64,000 bases of DNA from Faucicola sp902506225 (lineage in GTDB: Bacteria > Pseudomonadota > Gammaproteobacteria > Pseudomonadales > Moraxellaceae): the NCBI GenBank assembly GCA_902506225.1, contig LR733345.1, forward strand, positions 1,550,001-1,614,000. Reading direction: 5' to 3'. The notes under the pieces are model-generated. The model saw nothing but the letters and a program-made list of their open reading frames with translations. It did not search any database and was not told the DNA's origin. Positions 27,818 to 37,417 of the stretch are shown here, piece after piece. The translations under genes and the position numbers were made by a program. Numbering within the stretch: the first letter of the stretch is position 1; every line of letters starts with the position of its first letter.

Positions 27818-28690
27818 ATGATTATTGTCTGCCAACAATGTGGTCAAAAATTACCAAAAACTGCGGTTATGTGCCCAAATTGTGGCAATCGTCAGTTTGC
27901 GCAACAATCTGATAATCATACTCAGCCGCCAAGTGCCTATAATGCCTATGACGCGCCTCAGACCTCTCAAGTGAACCAGCCAGAACATTCTACTTGGCAA
28001 AGTTATACGCCAAATCCATCTGCAGGCAATTATCAACCGACCGATATGCCAGCTGTTCAGGCTAGTCAACCCATGCAGCAACCTGCTCAACCAATCTATC
28101 CACAGCCGAACTATGAACAGCCTGATATTGCTCAAGCGTCAAATCTACCCGCACAACCCACTGACTACGCAAATCCTTATGTCGCTCCTGCAGTGCAACC
28201 CCAGCAACCTAGCCAATACCCAACGCCCGCTACCAATCAGCTGCCTTCGACCGCGCTGCAGACACGTAAGCCTGCTCATACCATGCTGTATGCAGGTTTT
28301 GTGCGCCGCGCATTGGCTTATCTATTTGATTTAGCATTAGTCAGTTTATTGTTGGGATTGGCTTATCAATTATTGTTGCCGCAGATTTTACCGCAGCTTG
28401 GCATTCGTGGGTTTACTGATCAAACGCTTGCCTTGATAGCGTATGGATTTTATTTGTTTTATATGACGTTATTGACCTGTTTGGGACGACAAGCAACGGT
28501 GGGCAAGGTGATTATGGGTATGTGGGTGTTTGGTATGCAGGGTCAACGGGTTAATTTTTTCCATGCGTTAATCCGCGAAACCTTAAAACTTATCTTATTG
28601 CCATTTGGTTTTTTGATGTGGTTTACCGCCCGTAAACAAACGCTGCATGATTTAATCGCGCGCACGGTGGTGTTGTATGACCCCAATTAA
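27818..28690 (+). CDS. Zinc-ribbon RDD-family membrane protein
   Basis: The 290 residues comprise an N-terminal zinc ribbon (CxxC at Cys5/Cys8 and Cys19/Cys22), a Gln/Pro/Asn-rich linker of about 125 residues, and a C-terminal RDD domain (from about 155) with three membrane segments and the FVRRALAYLFDLALV start and ATVGKVIMGM motif typical of the family. RDD proteins are thought to be transporters or membrane adaptors; the role is not established. The domain order is that of a membrane protein with a cytoplasmic metal-binding tail that could dock on the kinase or phosphatase. It lies in line with the operon, 41 bp after the kinase. Confidence 0.8.
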   Translation: MIIVCQQCGQKLPKTAVMCPNCGNRQFAQQSDNHTQPPSAYNAYDAPQTSQVNQPEHSTWQSYTPNPSAGNYQPTDMPAVQASQPMQQPAQPIYPQPNYEQPDIAQASNLPAQPTDYANPYVAPAVQPQQPSQYPTPATNQLPSTALQTRKPAHTMLYAGFVRRALAYLFDLALVSLLLGLAYQLLLPQILPQLGIRGFTDQTLALIAYGFYLFYMTLLTCLGRQATVGKVIMGMWVFGMQGQRVNFFHALIRETLKLILLPFGFLMWFTARKQTLHDLIARTVVLYDPN

Positions 28691-28739
28691 TTTTTAAACA
28701 GGGATAACAATAAAAAAGTTAATCAATTTGGAAAGCCCC

Positions 28740-30965
28740 ATGCTAAACATAGTGAGTCGTACAAAAGCCAGCAAAAAACCCAACGCCAAAGCGCAAACGT
28801 TGAGCGAAATCATGATTTTAGCGGTGGTATGGCTCCTGTTAATTGGCGCGTTTTTACTGGCAGATTACGCCCATTCGCCCAAATTGCAGCGTTATCAACT
28901 CGAATTGATGAGCTATACCGAAGGCATCGCCAAACCGCAACTGCTCAGCAAATATTGTGGCGACAATGTCATTACTAATCTGTATGACAACCGTAATGAC
29001 CCCAACTATGGCATGACTCAAGCCTGTGCCCAAGCCAGTCAGCCCACACAATTAATGAGTGAGGCAAAGCAACATTTTGCCAAAACCCAACAAGCCTTAG
29101 CGGCCGCATGGCAGGCCCAAGGCAAACAGCAACGCCAAACTGAGCTGGTTGAAAATGAAACCGAAGTGAATTTGGGTGGCGATAAACTCAGCAATCGCCA
29201 AGATTGGCTACACCTTAACGCTAGCGGGCAACTCGATAGTTTAGACAACCTAATGGCGGTAAAAACCGATAAATTCTCGCCCGCCGACCAAGCTAATTTT
29301 GCCGTGTCATTGCTTGCGGTTGCCGATGGCAATCGACGTTTTGCCTACAATCGCCTGTTTAGCAATCAGCCTGCCATTGCCAAACTGTTAAATCAATCGG
29401 CAAACGATGTCGCCAGTATCTATGACGCCAATAACAACCAACAAAAAGCCCTGCAAGCGAACAATTTACTGCCGTTAATTGGCACGCCCACCCATTTGGG
29501 GATGCTCGCTCAAGTGTTTATTTGGTCATGGGTGACGTGGGGCTTGCTATGGCTGTCTCGGCGTAAGCATTGGCTGGAAGTGCTACCGATAGCCCTCACC
29601 GTGTGGGGATTGGTTATTGCCGGCATTAGCCATACGGTGATTTTGCCGATGATGGTGGGGGGCGTGCTGTTTTGCGTCGGCGTGCTACTGAGTGTGTTAA
29701 CGATTTTTTCACCCATGCGTCGGTTGATGGAAAAATTCCCCGACAACCGTGCCATGCTGTCATCCGCGTGGATTTATCCGTTGTTTGTAGGATTTGCCAC
29801 CTTTGGCTTGATGATTTTATTTGATTTAAGCACCCGTAGTTATCTGTCACTGCGTTATATTTTTCTCAATCATTTCAAAGATTTGTTTTGGTGTTTTGTG
29901 TTTATTAGCCTGGCTCGCCCGATTAGTAGTTTGCTGAGTTGGGGGCTTAAAACCCTCGTTGCCAATAACTTACTACACAGCAGTTGGGGTAATGTTAAAT
30001 CGGCAATGATTAAAGCCCGTGTGTGGCTACTTGCCTTTGCCGTGGGCTATCTGGGCTTGGCAGTGTTGATTCACAGTGACAGTGCGAAAGTCGCTGAACT
30101 GTCAAAGATTTGGCTGATGGTGTTTTTGGGCGTGTTTTTGGCGATTAACCAACGCGGCTTGATTAATCATCTGTTTTTCCGCTCCAAAAAAATGACCCTG
30201 CTGCTTGCTTTTGCGGTGGTATTGCCATTTATCGCACTGGGTATTGCCAATGAAAAAGGCACCATGCTGGTATTTTTGTTTTTGTTTACCTTTTTGGTGG
30301 GCGTGGCGCTATCCAACAAGATTTTCCAAATGGGCGGACGGGGTTATATTTTGGGCGTGTTGTCGAGTACCGCGATTTTGCTTTTGCTGATGATGGTATT
30401 GGTGAATTTAAGCGGGTTTGATGCGCGTACTGCCGAGCGGGTCAATGCGTGGGTCAATCCGTTTGTGGCGAGCAACGATCAGATGGCGATTTTGCATTGG
30501 TTTCGCGATAGTGTGCCGATGATTGGCTATGGGTTTGGCGATATTCCGTGGTGTGGGTATCATTTGTCGGGCTGTCAGGGCGTGCCGCTACAGATGCAAA
30601 GTGACTATACGATTACCTCGGTGATGGCAGTGGTGGGTATCGGGGCAAGTGTGGTGCTGATGATGGTGTATTTTGCGTGGCTTGCGCTCATTGCCCGTCA
30701 GCAGATGGCGTTTGCCAGTGAGCAGATGAAATCACGGCTGTTGTCGGGGGGCTATTTTTTGCTGGCGTGGGTGATTTTGCTGTGGGTGGTGATTACAGTG
30801 TTTCAGGCACTTGTCACCATTTCAGGAAATTTAGGGATTTTACCGCTCACGGGGGTGACGTTGCCGTTTTTAAGTTATGGCACCAGTAATTTATGGCTCA
30901 ATAGTATTATGCTCAGTTTGGCGCTGTTTCAGCCAAAGTTGATGTTGGACGGCAATAAACCGTAA
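28740..30965 (+). CDS. SEDS-family (RodA/FtsW-like) glycan polymerase with extra N-terminal domain
   Basis: SEDS proteins polymerise peptidoglycan glycan strands together with a class B PBP. The C-terminal ~480 residues have many membrane helices and the conserved end GVTLPFLSYGTSN, plus PMIGYGFGD in the large loop. Unlike RodA/FtsW (370-420 residues), this 741-residue protein has an added N-terminal helix (about 25-45) and a roughly 200-residue extracytoplasmic region before the core. Start at ATG 28740 with GGAAAG upstream; a TTG at 28728 is in frame. The next gene is its likely PBP partner. The extra domain could contact the PBP or the kinase's periplasmic domain (inference). Confidence 0.85.
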   Translation: MLNIVSRTKASKKPNAKAQTLSEIMILAVVWLLLIGAFLLADYAHSPKLQRYQLELMSYTEGIAKPQLLSKYCGDNVITNLYDNRNDPNYGMTQACAQASQPTQLMSEAKQHFAKTQQALAAAWQAQGKQQRQTELVENETEVNLGGDKLSNRQDWLHLNASGQLDSLDNLMAVKTDKFSPADQANFAVSLLAVADGNRRFAYNRLFSNQPAIAKLLNQSANDVASIYDANNNQQKALQANNLLPLIGTPTHLGMLAQVFIWSWVTWGLLWLSRRKHWLEVLPIALTVWGLVIAGISHTVILPMMVGGVLFCVGVLLSVLTIFSPMRRLMEKFPDNRAMLSSAWIYPLFVGFATFGLMILFDLSTRSYLSLRYIFLNHFKDLFWCFVFISLARPISSLLSWGLKTLVANNLLHSSWGNVKSAMIKARVWLLAFAVGYLGLAVLIHSDSAKVAELSKIWLMVFLGVFLAINQRGLINHLFFRSKKMTLLLAFAVVLPFIALGIANEKGTMLVFLFLFTFLVGVALSNKIFQMGGRGYILGVLSSTAILLLLMMVLVNLSGFDARTAERVNAWVNPFVASNDQMAILHWFRDSVPMIGYGFGDIPWCGYHLSGCQGVPLQMQSDYTITSVMAVVGIGASVVLMMVYFAWLALIARQQMAFASEQMKSRLLSGGYFLLAWVILLWVVITVFQALVTISGNLGILPLTGVTLPFLSYGTSNLWLNSIMLSLALFQPKLMLDGNKP

Positions 30966-31040
30966 ACCGTATGCTCAATAACTTATCTAATCGTAGAAAC
31001 GTCAAATTTTAGTAAGGCTTGCAAAAATTAAAGGTTCAAA

Positions 31041-34000
31041 ATGACCGAAAACCAAATCCCGAAAGACGAAAACAGTCAAGAAACTATGAACAGTGGCAAG
31101 TTAGAAACTGTCAACAACACAGGTTCTGACACGCTGTCACAGGACGAAAATGTCGCTGATTCAGTAGATGTTGAACAAATCACCCCGCCTACCAATGCCT
31201 CCGACAATACGCAAGCAAGTGAAACAAAAAATATTAACAAAAAAATCAAAAACGACGGTAAAGTTGCCAGTTTTCGGGTTTCTCAAGCACTTTACAAAAC
31301 CATTTTGACCAACTTACAAGTGATTTTGGTAGTGTTTGTTGTCGGTCTTATCGGCTGGGTGGCGTGGTATCTCTCGCCCTTAACCGCCTCAAATACCACG
31401 TATAATGCAGCGGCGAATGAAAACGCCGTGTCACTTGTTGTCGATAATCTGGGTATGGCGGATGTGGTCAACCAAGCCAACAGCCAAAATACTAATAGCC
31501 AAAGTGCAAACGCTAATCTATCAACTTCGGTCAACGCCACGCCTGCCAAAACGTGCGATTTAACTCAGCCAAAAAACCAAGCCCGTTTTACCGACAGTAT
31601 CAACCGAGTCAATCAAAGTCTGCTCAGCTTGTATCAGCAAAAACGTCTGGCCAACCAATACCAACTGCAAACTGCCAGCCTTTGGCAACAAGCCTGTGAG
31701 CAACATATCAACGAAGACGCGTTAGCCTTTGCGCTAAAAACGCTTGCTAGCCCGGAGCGATTGTTGCAGCTACAATGGCGAGAACAACAGCCCAATCGCC
31801 GCAATCAAAACGACCCCAATGTCGCCCATATGCCAACCAATTGGCTCACCCAAACCAACCCTTGGTATGGGCTACCGGGCTGTGTGTACATCAAAACCGC
31901 CAAAACGGCGGACAATCAAACAGGCTACCTGTATGTCGATAGTCGTGGCAATACCATGACTGACACAGGTGACGTTGACCCATTAACCCAGCTTTGTAAC
32001 AACCCCAGATTAATTCCAATGTCGGTCAAGTCCTTGGTGGTTAAACCATTGACAGGGGCGGTGACTTTACCCAATGCACCAGCATCTGACCCCAACAATG
32101 CTTTTAATAAAACCAAAAACGATATTCAAAACCAAGCCAATGGCGTGCTGCAAACTCTCCAAGACAAACCCACGCAAGACCCGAAAAAACGGATTGCCTC
32201 CACCAGCAAAACTGAGGTTGCTTTACCGACCAATCTGGGGTTGATGTATAGCGAATTGTCCAACATTCACGCCAGCCATTTTGACCGTCAGTTATTGGAC
32301 GCTTATCAAAGCTACCAACAAAAAAATGATCAACGCAGCTGGTGGCAAAAACTCATGGCGCCGCCAATCAATAGTATCAATGTCGATGGCTCAGATATCA
32401 AAATCGGCTACAACATGGCGTTGACCTTGGATCCTGCCGTACAGACCACCGCCCAGCAAGTGGCGGACTGTATCACCAATAACCCCAATGGCGCGGACTG
32501 TAATAACGTGCTATCGCCTGCGTTGCAAAACGTCGCGGGTGGCATGTATGAGAACGCCTTGGTACGCAGTATCGGTATCGCGGTGATTGATGTCAAAACC
32601 CAAGGCGTGCTTGCCCTTGCTAGCGCTGACTCCAACTGCTATCGTGCCGATAATGGCGATACCACGATTAAGCCCACAGGTTGCCCGATACTGTGGAAAA
32701 AAGACTGGAGCAAGCAAAACCTCATGAACCATGCGTTATACCAAACCGTGTACCCAGGTTCGACCGTTAAAACCGTACAAGCATTGGCACTGGTACGCGC
32801 CAATCCACGGTTTAAAAATATGCAAACCCCTGAAGCGCAATATCTCAAACAAGTGATGGCAAGCTCATCTACCGAAAAAGTGGCGAATTTTTTATATTGT
32901 CACCGTACCACCAGTGCGATGTCATTGCAACGTGACCGACAAGGCATTTGCCCGGGTATGCCCGCCTTTAAAAAAGCCAGTGATGACATGGGATGGAGTG
33001 TAAATTGTGCCGATAAAGGGGGAGTGAATTGCGGATTTAAAGATTTATTGTTTGGTAAAGCCTACAATAGCGACCCGATGCTACAAAGCCGCTATTTTTC
33101 AGGTGTACTGCTCACCGATGGCAAGCAAGATTACACCACCAAACAATTGCAATTTACCGAAAGCCAAGTGGCAAGCTGTGTCAAAGCCAATGGTGGACGT
33201 ATGAATGGGGCGTGTCGTCAAGGGGGCGATATGCTTAATGCCAGCATGAACCAAGTGTTTGGCGCAGGTAATGCCAAAACCTCGGTACTGGGTGTGTCGG
33301 ATATGTTTGCCAATCTGCTGATTGCCGATAATGGTGCGACCCAGCGTCGTGGCGTGCATTTAATTGAGGATTTGTGGGGCGTCAATCAAATTCCGCTGCG
33401 TCCTAAAGCCTGGCGAGGCGATGCCCAAAGTCAAGAGACACTGACCACAGCTACTAGCCAACTTGGTGCCATGCCACTGGGCATCAACCAATCTGACGCC
33501 CGTGGTGCGCTTAATTTATTATCAGGTACGCTGCTAGCAGGCACAGGTTTGGGCGGGGGCAATGGCACAGCTTTTGCTGCCTGTAACCAAGCGATTGGTA
33601 GCTGTGCATGGACACAGGGCGTGATGGTGGGCAAAACAGGCACACCCGGCTTTAACTATCCCACCCGCCAAAACGGTCGCAGCTTTTATACCCCCAATGT
33701 CACTGTCAGTATGGTGGCAAATCTGTGTAACAATGCAGACATTCACGCAGGCAAAGCTCAGCCATCGGTGGCGTGTTATGCTCGTCCGTATAAATGGTTT
33801 GTCTATGGGCTAAAAGATAAAAATGGCAAATGGGATAAAGCGGTAGCGGTATTGGTTGAACGTAACTGGACTAAAAATGGCTTGGTCGATGACCCCCGTG
33901 ATGGCATTAACCGAGCAGTACAGGCGGGCATGATATTAGCCAAACAGATGTATCAAAGCTCAGCGATTAGCCGTCCTGCCAGCGCCAACCCACGGGCTGA

Positions 34001-34061
34001 TTCAGTGGCTAGTCCAATGACTGATGCTACGCAAGCTGTTAAAAAAACACAAACCCATTAA
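31041..34061 (+). CDS. Large class B penicillin-binding protein (transpeptidase)
   Basis: The 1006-residue protein has a 90-residue polar cytoplasmic tail, one membrane helix (about 91-112), a long extracytoplasmic region without obvious homology (about 115-480), and a transpeptidase domain. The active-site SxxK is S574-T-V-K577 in YPGSTVKT and KTGT is at 865-868 in MVGKTGTPGF; the SxN motif is not clear to me. PBP2/FtsI are 570-640 residues, so this is unusually large. It follows the SEDS gene by 75 bp, the usual SEDS-bPBP arrangement. AAAGG seven bases before the ATG supports the start. Several Cys in the catalytic half could form disulfides. Confidence 0.85.
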   Translation: MTENQIPKDENSQETMNSGKLETVNNTGSDTLSQDENVADSVDVEQITPPTNASDNTQASETKNINKKIKNDGKVASFRVSQALYKTILTNLQVILVVFVVGLIGWVAWYLSPLTASNTTYNAAANENAVSLVVDNLGMADVVNQANSQNTNSQSANANLSTSVNATPAKTCDLTQPKNQARFTDSINRVNQSLLSLYQQKRLANQYQLQTASLWQQACEQHINEDALAFALKTLASPERLLQLQWREQQPNRRNQNDPNVAHMPTNWLTQTNPWYGLPGCVYIKTAKTADNQTGYLYVDSRGNTMTDTGDVDPLTQLCNNPRLIPMSVKSLVVKPLTGAVTLPNAPASDPNNAFNKTKNDIQNQANGVLQTLQDKPTQDPKKRIASTSKTEVALPTNLGLMYSELSNIHASHFDRQLLDAYQSYQQKNDQRSWWQKLMAPPINSINVDGSDIKIGYNMALTLDPAVQTTAQQVADCITNNPNGADCNNVLSPALQNVAGGMYENALVRSIGIAVIDVKTQGVLALASADSNCYRADNGDTTIKPTGCPILWKKDWSKQNLMNHALYQTVYPGSTVKTVQALALVRANPRFKNMQTPEAQYLKQVMASSSTEKVANFLYCHRTTSAMSLQRDRQGICPGMPAFKKASDDMGWSVNCADKGGVNCGFKDLLFGKAYNSDPMLQSRYFSGVLLTDGKQDYTTKQLQFTESQVASCVKANGGRMNGACRQGGDMLNASMNQVFGAGNAKTSVLGVSDMFANLLIADNGATQRRGVHLIEDLWGVNQIPLRPKAWRGDAQSQETLTTATSQLGAMPLGINQSDARGALNLLSGTLLAGTGLGGGNGTAFAACNQAIGSCAWTQGVMVGKTGTPGFNYPTRQNGRSFYTPNVTVSMVANLCNNADIHAGKAQPSVACYARPYKWFVYGLKDKNGKWDKAVAVLVERNWTKNGLVDDPRDGINRAVQAGMILAKQMYQSSAISRPASANPRADSVASPMTDATQAVKKTQTH

Positions 34062-34089
34062 TAAAAAATTTCACCATTAAGAGTAAATT

Positions 34090-35679
34090 ATGGCTTACAT
34101 CACCACCAACCACCGGTTTATCATTGACGACAAACACCCAAGCGATGTGTTTGATGAAATGGAAAATTTCTTTAGCCTATACACCACCGCCATTGATGAC
34201 TTACAGCGTGTGAGCGTTCAGCTCTCCGTGCCGACGAGTTTTGATATCACTGCCAACAAGAAAATGGCAGAAAGCTATCGACAATTTACCCAATCGCTCA
34301 AATACACCATGCCTGATATTCATATCTTGCCGATTAAAACCCATGCCGCCCAAACAGCGGATGACGACGACACAGCCAGCGAAGCAGATAATTCGGTCAT
34401 TTTGCTGATTCAACGGCTCGATGGCTATGCGCTAGATGACGAAGACGAAAAAACCAGTCTATATCAAAGCCTGTTAGGGCGGCTGATTCCACGATTTGCC
34501 GAAGAAAAATCCGAGGCGGGATTCTACCCTGAACGCGCCCCCATCACTTTGCCTGAGCCTATCGGGCAACCAGCGCCTTTAGCCCCGATACCTGTATCAC
34601 CGCAGTATCCAACCCAGCCTGTTTCGCCACCACCACAGCCTGCTCAAGCTTATCAAATGCCTGTGCAATCAACAACACCGCCTTCAACCCCCAACCCAGT
34701 GCCTACGGTTGCGCCGATGCAGCCGCCGCTGGTCAATACCGAGCCTATGTCATCTGTATCTTCTAAGCCACAACCTACGAGGGTACAACCGCCAATTCAA
34801 ACGCCAACAGCTGCGCCCAAGCCGATGGTCACTGTGTTACCAAACATCCAAAAATCCGCCAAGCCGTATCAAGATTTATTGACCGATGCGATTATGGCAG
34901 CGGCGAAACAATGGGTGGATAAATCCCAAGTGATTACTCAAATCACCTTAAAATCCAATGATGGACTGACAACCGCGATGGTGGAGCAGTTATTTAGCAG
35001 TTTTAATCATGCCCACGAATCCACCCATACCCCGCATGATGCCATTGATTTGGTATCTTACGGCTATGAGGTGTTAAAACCCAAGCTTGCCACAATTGGG
35101 GTAAGCTTGTCGGACGAAGCGCAATTTGGGTTAAAAGCCAAAGTGCAAGCCACGCCAGCTGATATCGCACGTTTGCAAAAAGGTGAGGTGTTTAGCAATG
35201 AGATTAAACTGGGTGTTAAATTCATGACTCAGGCACAGAATCAGACTCAGCCAAACTCAAATCATCATATCGCAGCAAGCCCGCCTGCTTTTAATGCTGC
35301 TAGTACTGCGCCACGCCAAGCGCAAAGCAAACTGCCGCAGTTGAACCAAAATCTACAGCAGATTGTTTTGACCATAAAATCTGTGGATGGGCTAGGGGAG
35401 CGCCAACAAAAAGTACGCGAGTTTCCGATTGTGTTTGCCAGTCGCGAGGCGCAAATCGCGCATGCCTTACGTCTATTTGCCGCCAATGACCTAAAGCTTG
35501 CCAGCGGCGTGTATTTTGCGATTGTCGAATCTCAAGGACAGCTGCTGATTGATGAGATTGACCCCAACATCAGCATTACCCGAAACGGTCAACCCATCAA
35601 CCGACATGATGTTTTGCTGCCCAATGATGTGCTAAGCATTAATCATGCGATAACTGTGCAGTTGTTGTTAGCCCATTAA
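34090..35679 (+). CDS. Protein with FHA-like C-terminal domain, last gene of kinase-PBP operon
   Basis: The 529 residues show an N-terminal globular part (1-150), a Pro/Gln-rich linker (150-265), a middle globular part (270-385), another linker, and a C-terminal domain (about 420-529). The last resembles the second half of an FHA domain (LLIDEIDPNISITRNGQPI, then VLLPNDVLSI), but the canonical Gly-Arg and Ser-x-x-His phosphothreonine-binding motifs are not evident, so it may be degenerate. In a kinase/phosphatase operon such a protein would be a candidate phospho-reader. AAGAG six bases before the ATG is the ribosome site; it follows the PBP gene by 28 bp. Confidence 0.65.
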   Translation: MAYITTNHRFIIDDKHPSDVFDEMENFFSLYTTAIDDLQRVSVQLSVPTSFDITANKKMAESYRQFTQSLKYTMPDIHILPIKTHAAQTADDDDTASEADNSVILLIQRLDGYALDDEDEKTSLYQSLLGRLIPRFAEEKSEAGFYPERAPITLPEPIGQPAPLAPIPVSPQYPTQPVSPPPQPAQAYQMPVQSTTPPSTPNPVPTVAPMQPPLVNTEPMSSVSSKPQPTRVQPPIQTPTAAPKPMVTVLPNIQKSAKPYQDLLTDAIMAAAKQWVDKSQVITQITLKSNDGLTTAMVEQLFSSFNHAHESTHTPHDAIDLVSYGYEVLKPKLATIGVSLSDEAQFGLKAKVQATPADIARLQKGEVFSNEIKLGVKFMTQAQNQTQPNSNHHIAASPPAFNAASTAPRQAQSKLPQLNQNLQQIVLTIKSVDGLGERQQKVREFPIVFASREAQIAHALRLFAANDLKLASGVYFAIVESQGQLLIDEIDPNISITRNGQPINRHDVLLPNDVLSINHAITVQLLLAH

Positions 35680-35736
35680 ATGGGCGTAAACTAAAACAGC
35701 ATCGATAAAGTAGTTTTTAAAAATGATAGATTTAAT

Positions 35737-36654
35737 ATGATAGAGCGTGGCATGAAACCCAGTAAGTTATATTTACCCCATGATAAGTCGTTTGTGGGTG
35801 GGCGGCTTATCGATTATTTGGCAGCGCATTTTTCTCATATTAGTTTGGCAAACTGGCAACGACGATTTGACAGCGGTCTAATTAGCCTTGAGCGTGGTGA
35901 GCCACTCAAACACGATTCGCCCTATTTGGCAGGGCAAACCATCTTGTACTATAGGCAGGTTGAAAATGAGCCTATCATTCCATTTGCGCCCAATATTCTT
36001 CATTTGGATGAACATTTGCTGGTGGTCGATAAATCGCATTTTTTACCTGTTACACCGTCAGGTCGCTATGTCAGCCAAACCCTACTAGCCAAATTAAGAA
36101 ATCATCCAGACTTACAGCAGTTAGCCGTGAATGATATTTCACCCTTGCATCGGCTGGATAAGGACACGGCAGGCGTGATGTTATTATCGGTTAATCCAAG
36201 TAGCCGAGCTTGCTATCATGCGCTGTTTGCCGATAGACACATACACAAAACTTATCACGCCATAGCACCGACTCGCAGCGATTTATGTTATCCCTTTCAC
36301 ATCCATTCCAGACTTGAGCGTGGCGAGCCGTTTTTTTTGACCAAGACGGTCGAAGGTGAGCCAAATGCGCACACTATGATTGAATTGATTGAAAATAACG
36401 GGGCGTTTAGCTTATACCGATTAACCCCGGTGACAGGCAAAAAACACCAATTGCGAGTGCATATGGCAAGCTTAGGTATGCCGCTGTTACATGACAATTT
36501 TTATCCCACTGTCAAGACTGTCAAGCCCCAATGCAGTAGTGATTTTACGAAGCCTTTGCAACTGTTGGCAAAATCTATCGCGTTTATTGACCCTATCACC
36601 CAGCAAGCAAGGCGTTTTGATAGTCAGCTACGCCTGATGCATAATATTGTATGA
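35737..36654 (+). CDS. RluA-family pseudouridine synthase
   Basis: The 305-residue protein has a degenerate N-terminal S4-like region and a catalytic domain with HRLDKDTAGVML (catalytic Asp) and GKKHQLRVHM. It belongs to the RluA group of 23S rRNA/tRNA pseudouridine synthases; the exact target cannot be assigned. Start is the first ATG; ATG 35752 is an alternative. It is 57 bp after the FHA-like gene but is probably not functionally part of that operon. It converges with thiE. Confidence 0.85.
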   Translation: MIERGMKPSKLYLPHDKSFVGGRLIDYLAAHFSHISLANWQRRFDSGLISLERGEPLKHDSPYLAGQTILYYRQVENEPIIPFAPNILHLDEHLLVVDKSHFLPVTPSGRYVSQTLLAKLRNHPDLQQLAVNDISPLHRLDKDTAGVMLLSVNPSSRACYHALFADRHIHKTYHAIAPTRSDLCYPFHIHSRLERGEPFFLTKTVEGEPNAHTMIELIENNGAFSLYRLTPVTGKKHQLRVHMASLGMPLLHDNFYPTVKTVKPQCSSDFTKPLQLLAKSIAFIDPITQQARRFDSQLRLMHNIV

Positions 36655-36736
36655 AAACTACCATTAACGCGGCTCAATCTGCGTTCACTTAGAGATATAA
36701 ATCTTGATAAAAATTGTTAATAAGCAATTGATATAT

Positions 36737-37384
36737 TTAATTTTTTATCATTTCTTTAAGCTGCTGACTGGCAAGTTTGACATCTTTTTGTCCCAAAATT
36801 GCAGAAACGACTGCCACGCCGTCAATGGACGTGTCGGCAGCTTGCAGCACTTGTTGTAAGGCGGGCAGGGTGTTGTGATTGATACCACCAATGGCGACAA
36901 TCGGAAGCGTTACCGCTTGGCGTATCTGGGTTAAGCTCGCTATGGTAACTGTTTGCGCATCTTGTTTGGTGGATGTGGCAAACATCGCGCCAACGCCCAA
37001 ATAATCTGCGCCGTCTGCTTGCGCTTGGATGGCTTGCTGGGCAGTGCGCGCGGAAACTCCAATGATTTTATCTTTGCCTAAAATTTGCCGAACCACGCCA
37101 CACGGCAAATCACTTTGACCGATATGCACCCCATCTGCCTCAACTGCGAGGGCGATATCGACACGGTCATTAATGAGTAATGGCACGTTATAGCGGTGGC
37201 AAATCGCTTTGATACGCAGCGCGCGCTCATAGAACTCTTTGCTAGCAATCGCTTTTTCTCGAAGCTGCACCAATGTCACGCCGCCCAATATCGCCTGTTC
37301 AACGGCTTGTTCAAGCGTTTGCTGTTGCAGGCAATTGCGATCTGTGACCAAATACAGCCGATAATCAACACGGTTATGCATCAT
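36737..37384 (-). CDS. thiE: Thiamine-phosphate synthase
   Basis: ThiE joins HMP pyrophosphate and THZ phosphate to thiamine monophosphate. The 215-residue TIM-barrel protein shows LYLVTDR at the N-terminus, VTLVQLREK (pyrophosphate binding), VPLLINDRVDIALAVEADGVHIGQSDLP and PIVAIGGI, all conserved. It stands alone without thiC, thiD or thiG. No TPP riboswitch is evident in the 33-bp gap to the upstream transporter gene. Confidence 0.93.
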   Translation of the reverse strand: MMHNRVDYRLYLVTDRNCLQQQTLEQAVEQAILGGVTLVQLREKAIASKEFYERALRIKAICHRYNVPLLINDRVDIALAVEADGVHIGQSDLPCGVVRQILGKDKIIGVSARTAQQAIQAQADGADYLGVGAMFATSTKQDAQTVTIASLTQIRQAVTLPIVAIGGINHNTLPALQQVLQAADTSIDGVAVVSAILGQKDVKLASQQLKEMIKN

Positions 37385-37417
37385 GTTTGACTTCCAATAT
37401 CATATTGAACATCAGTA

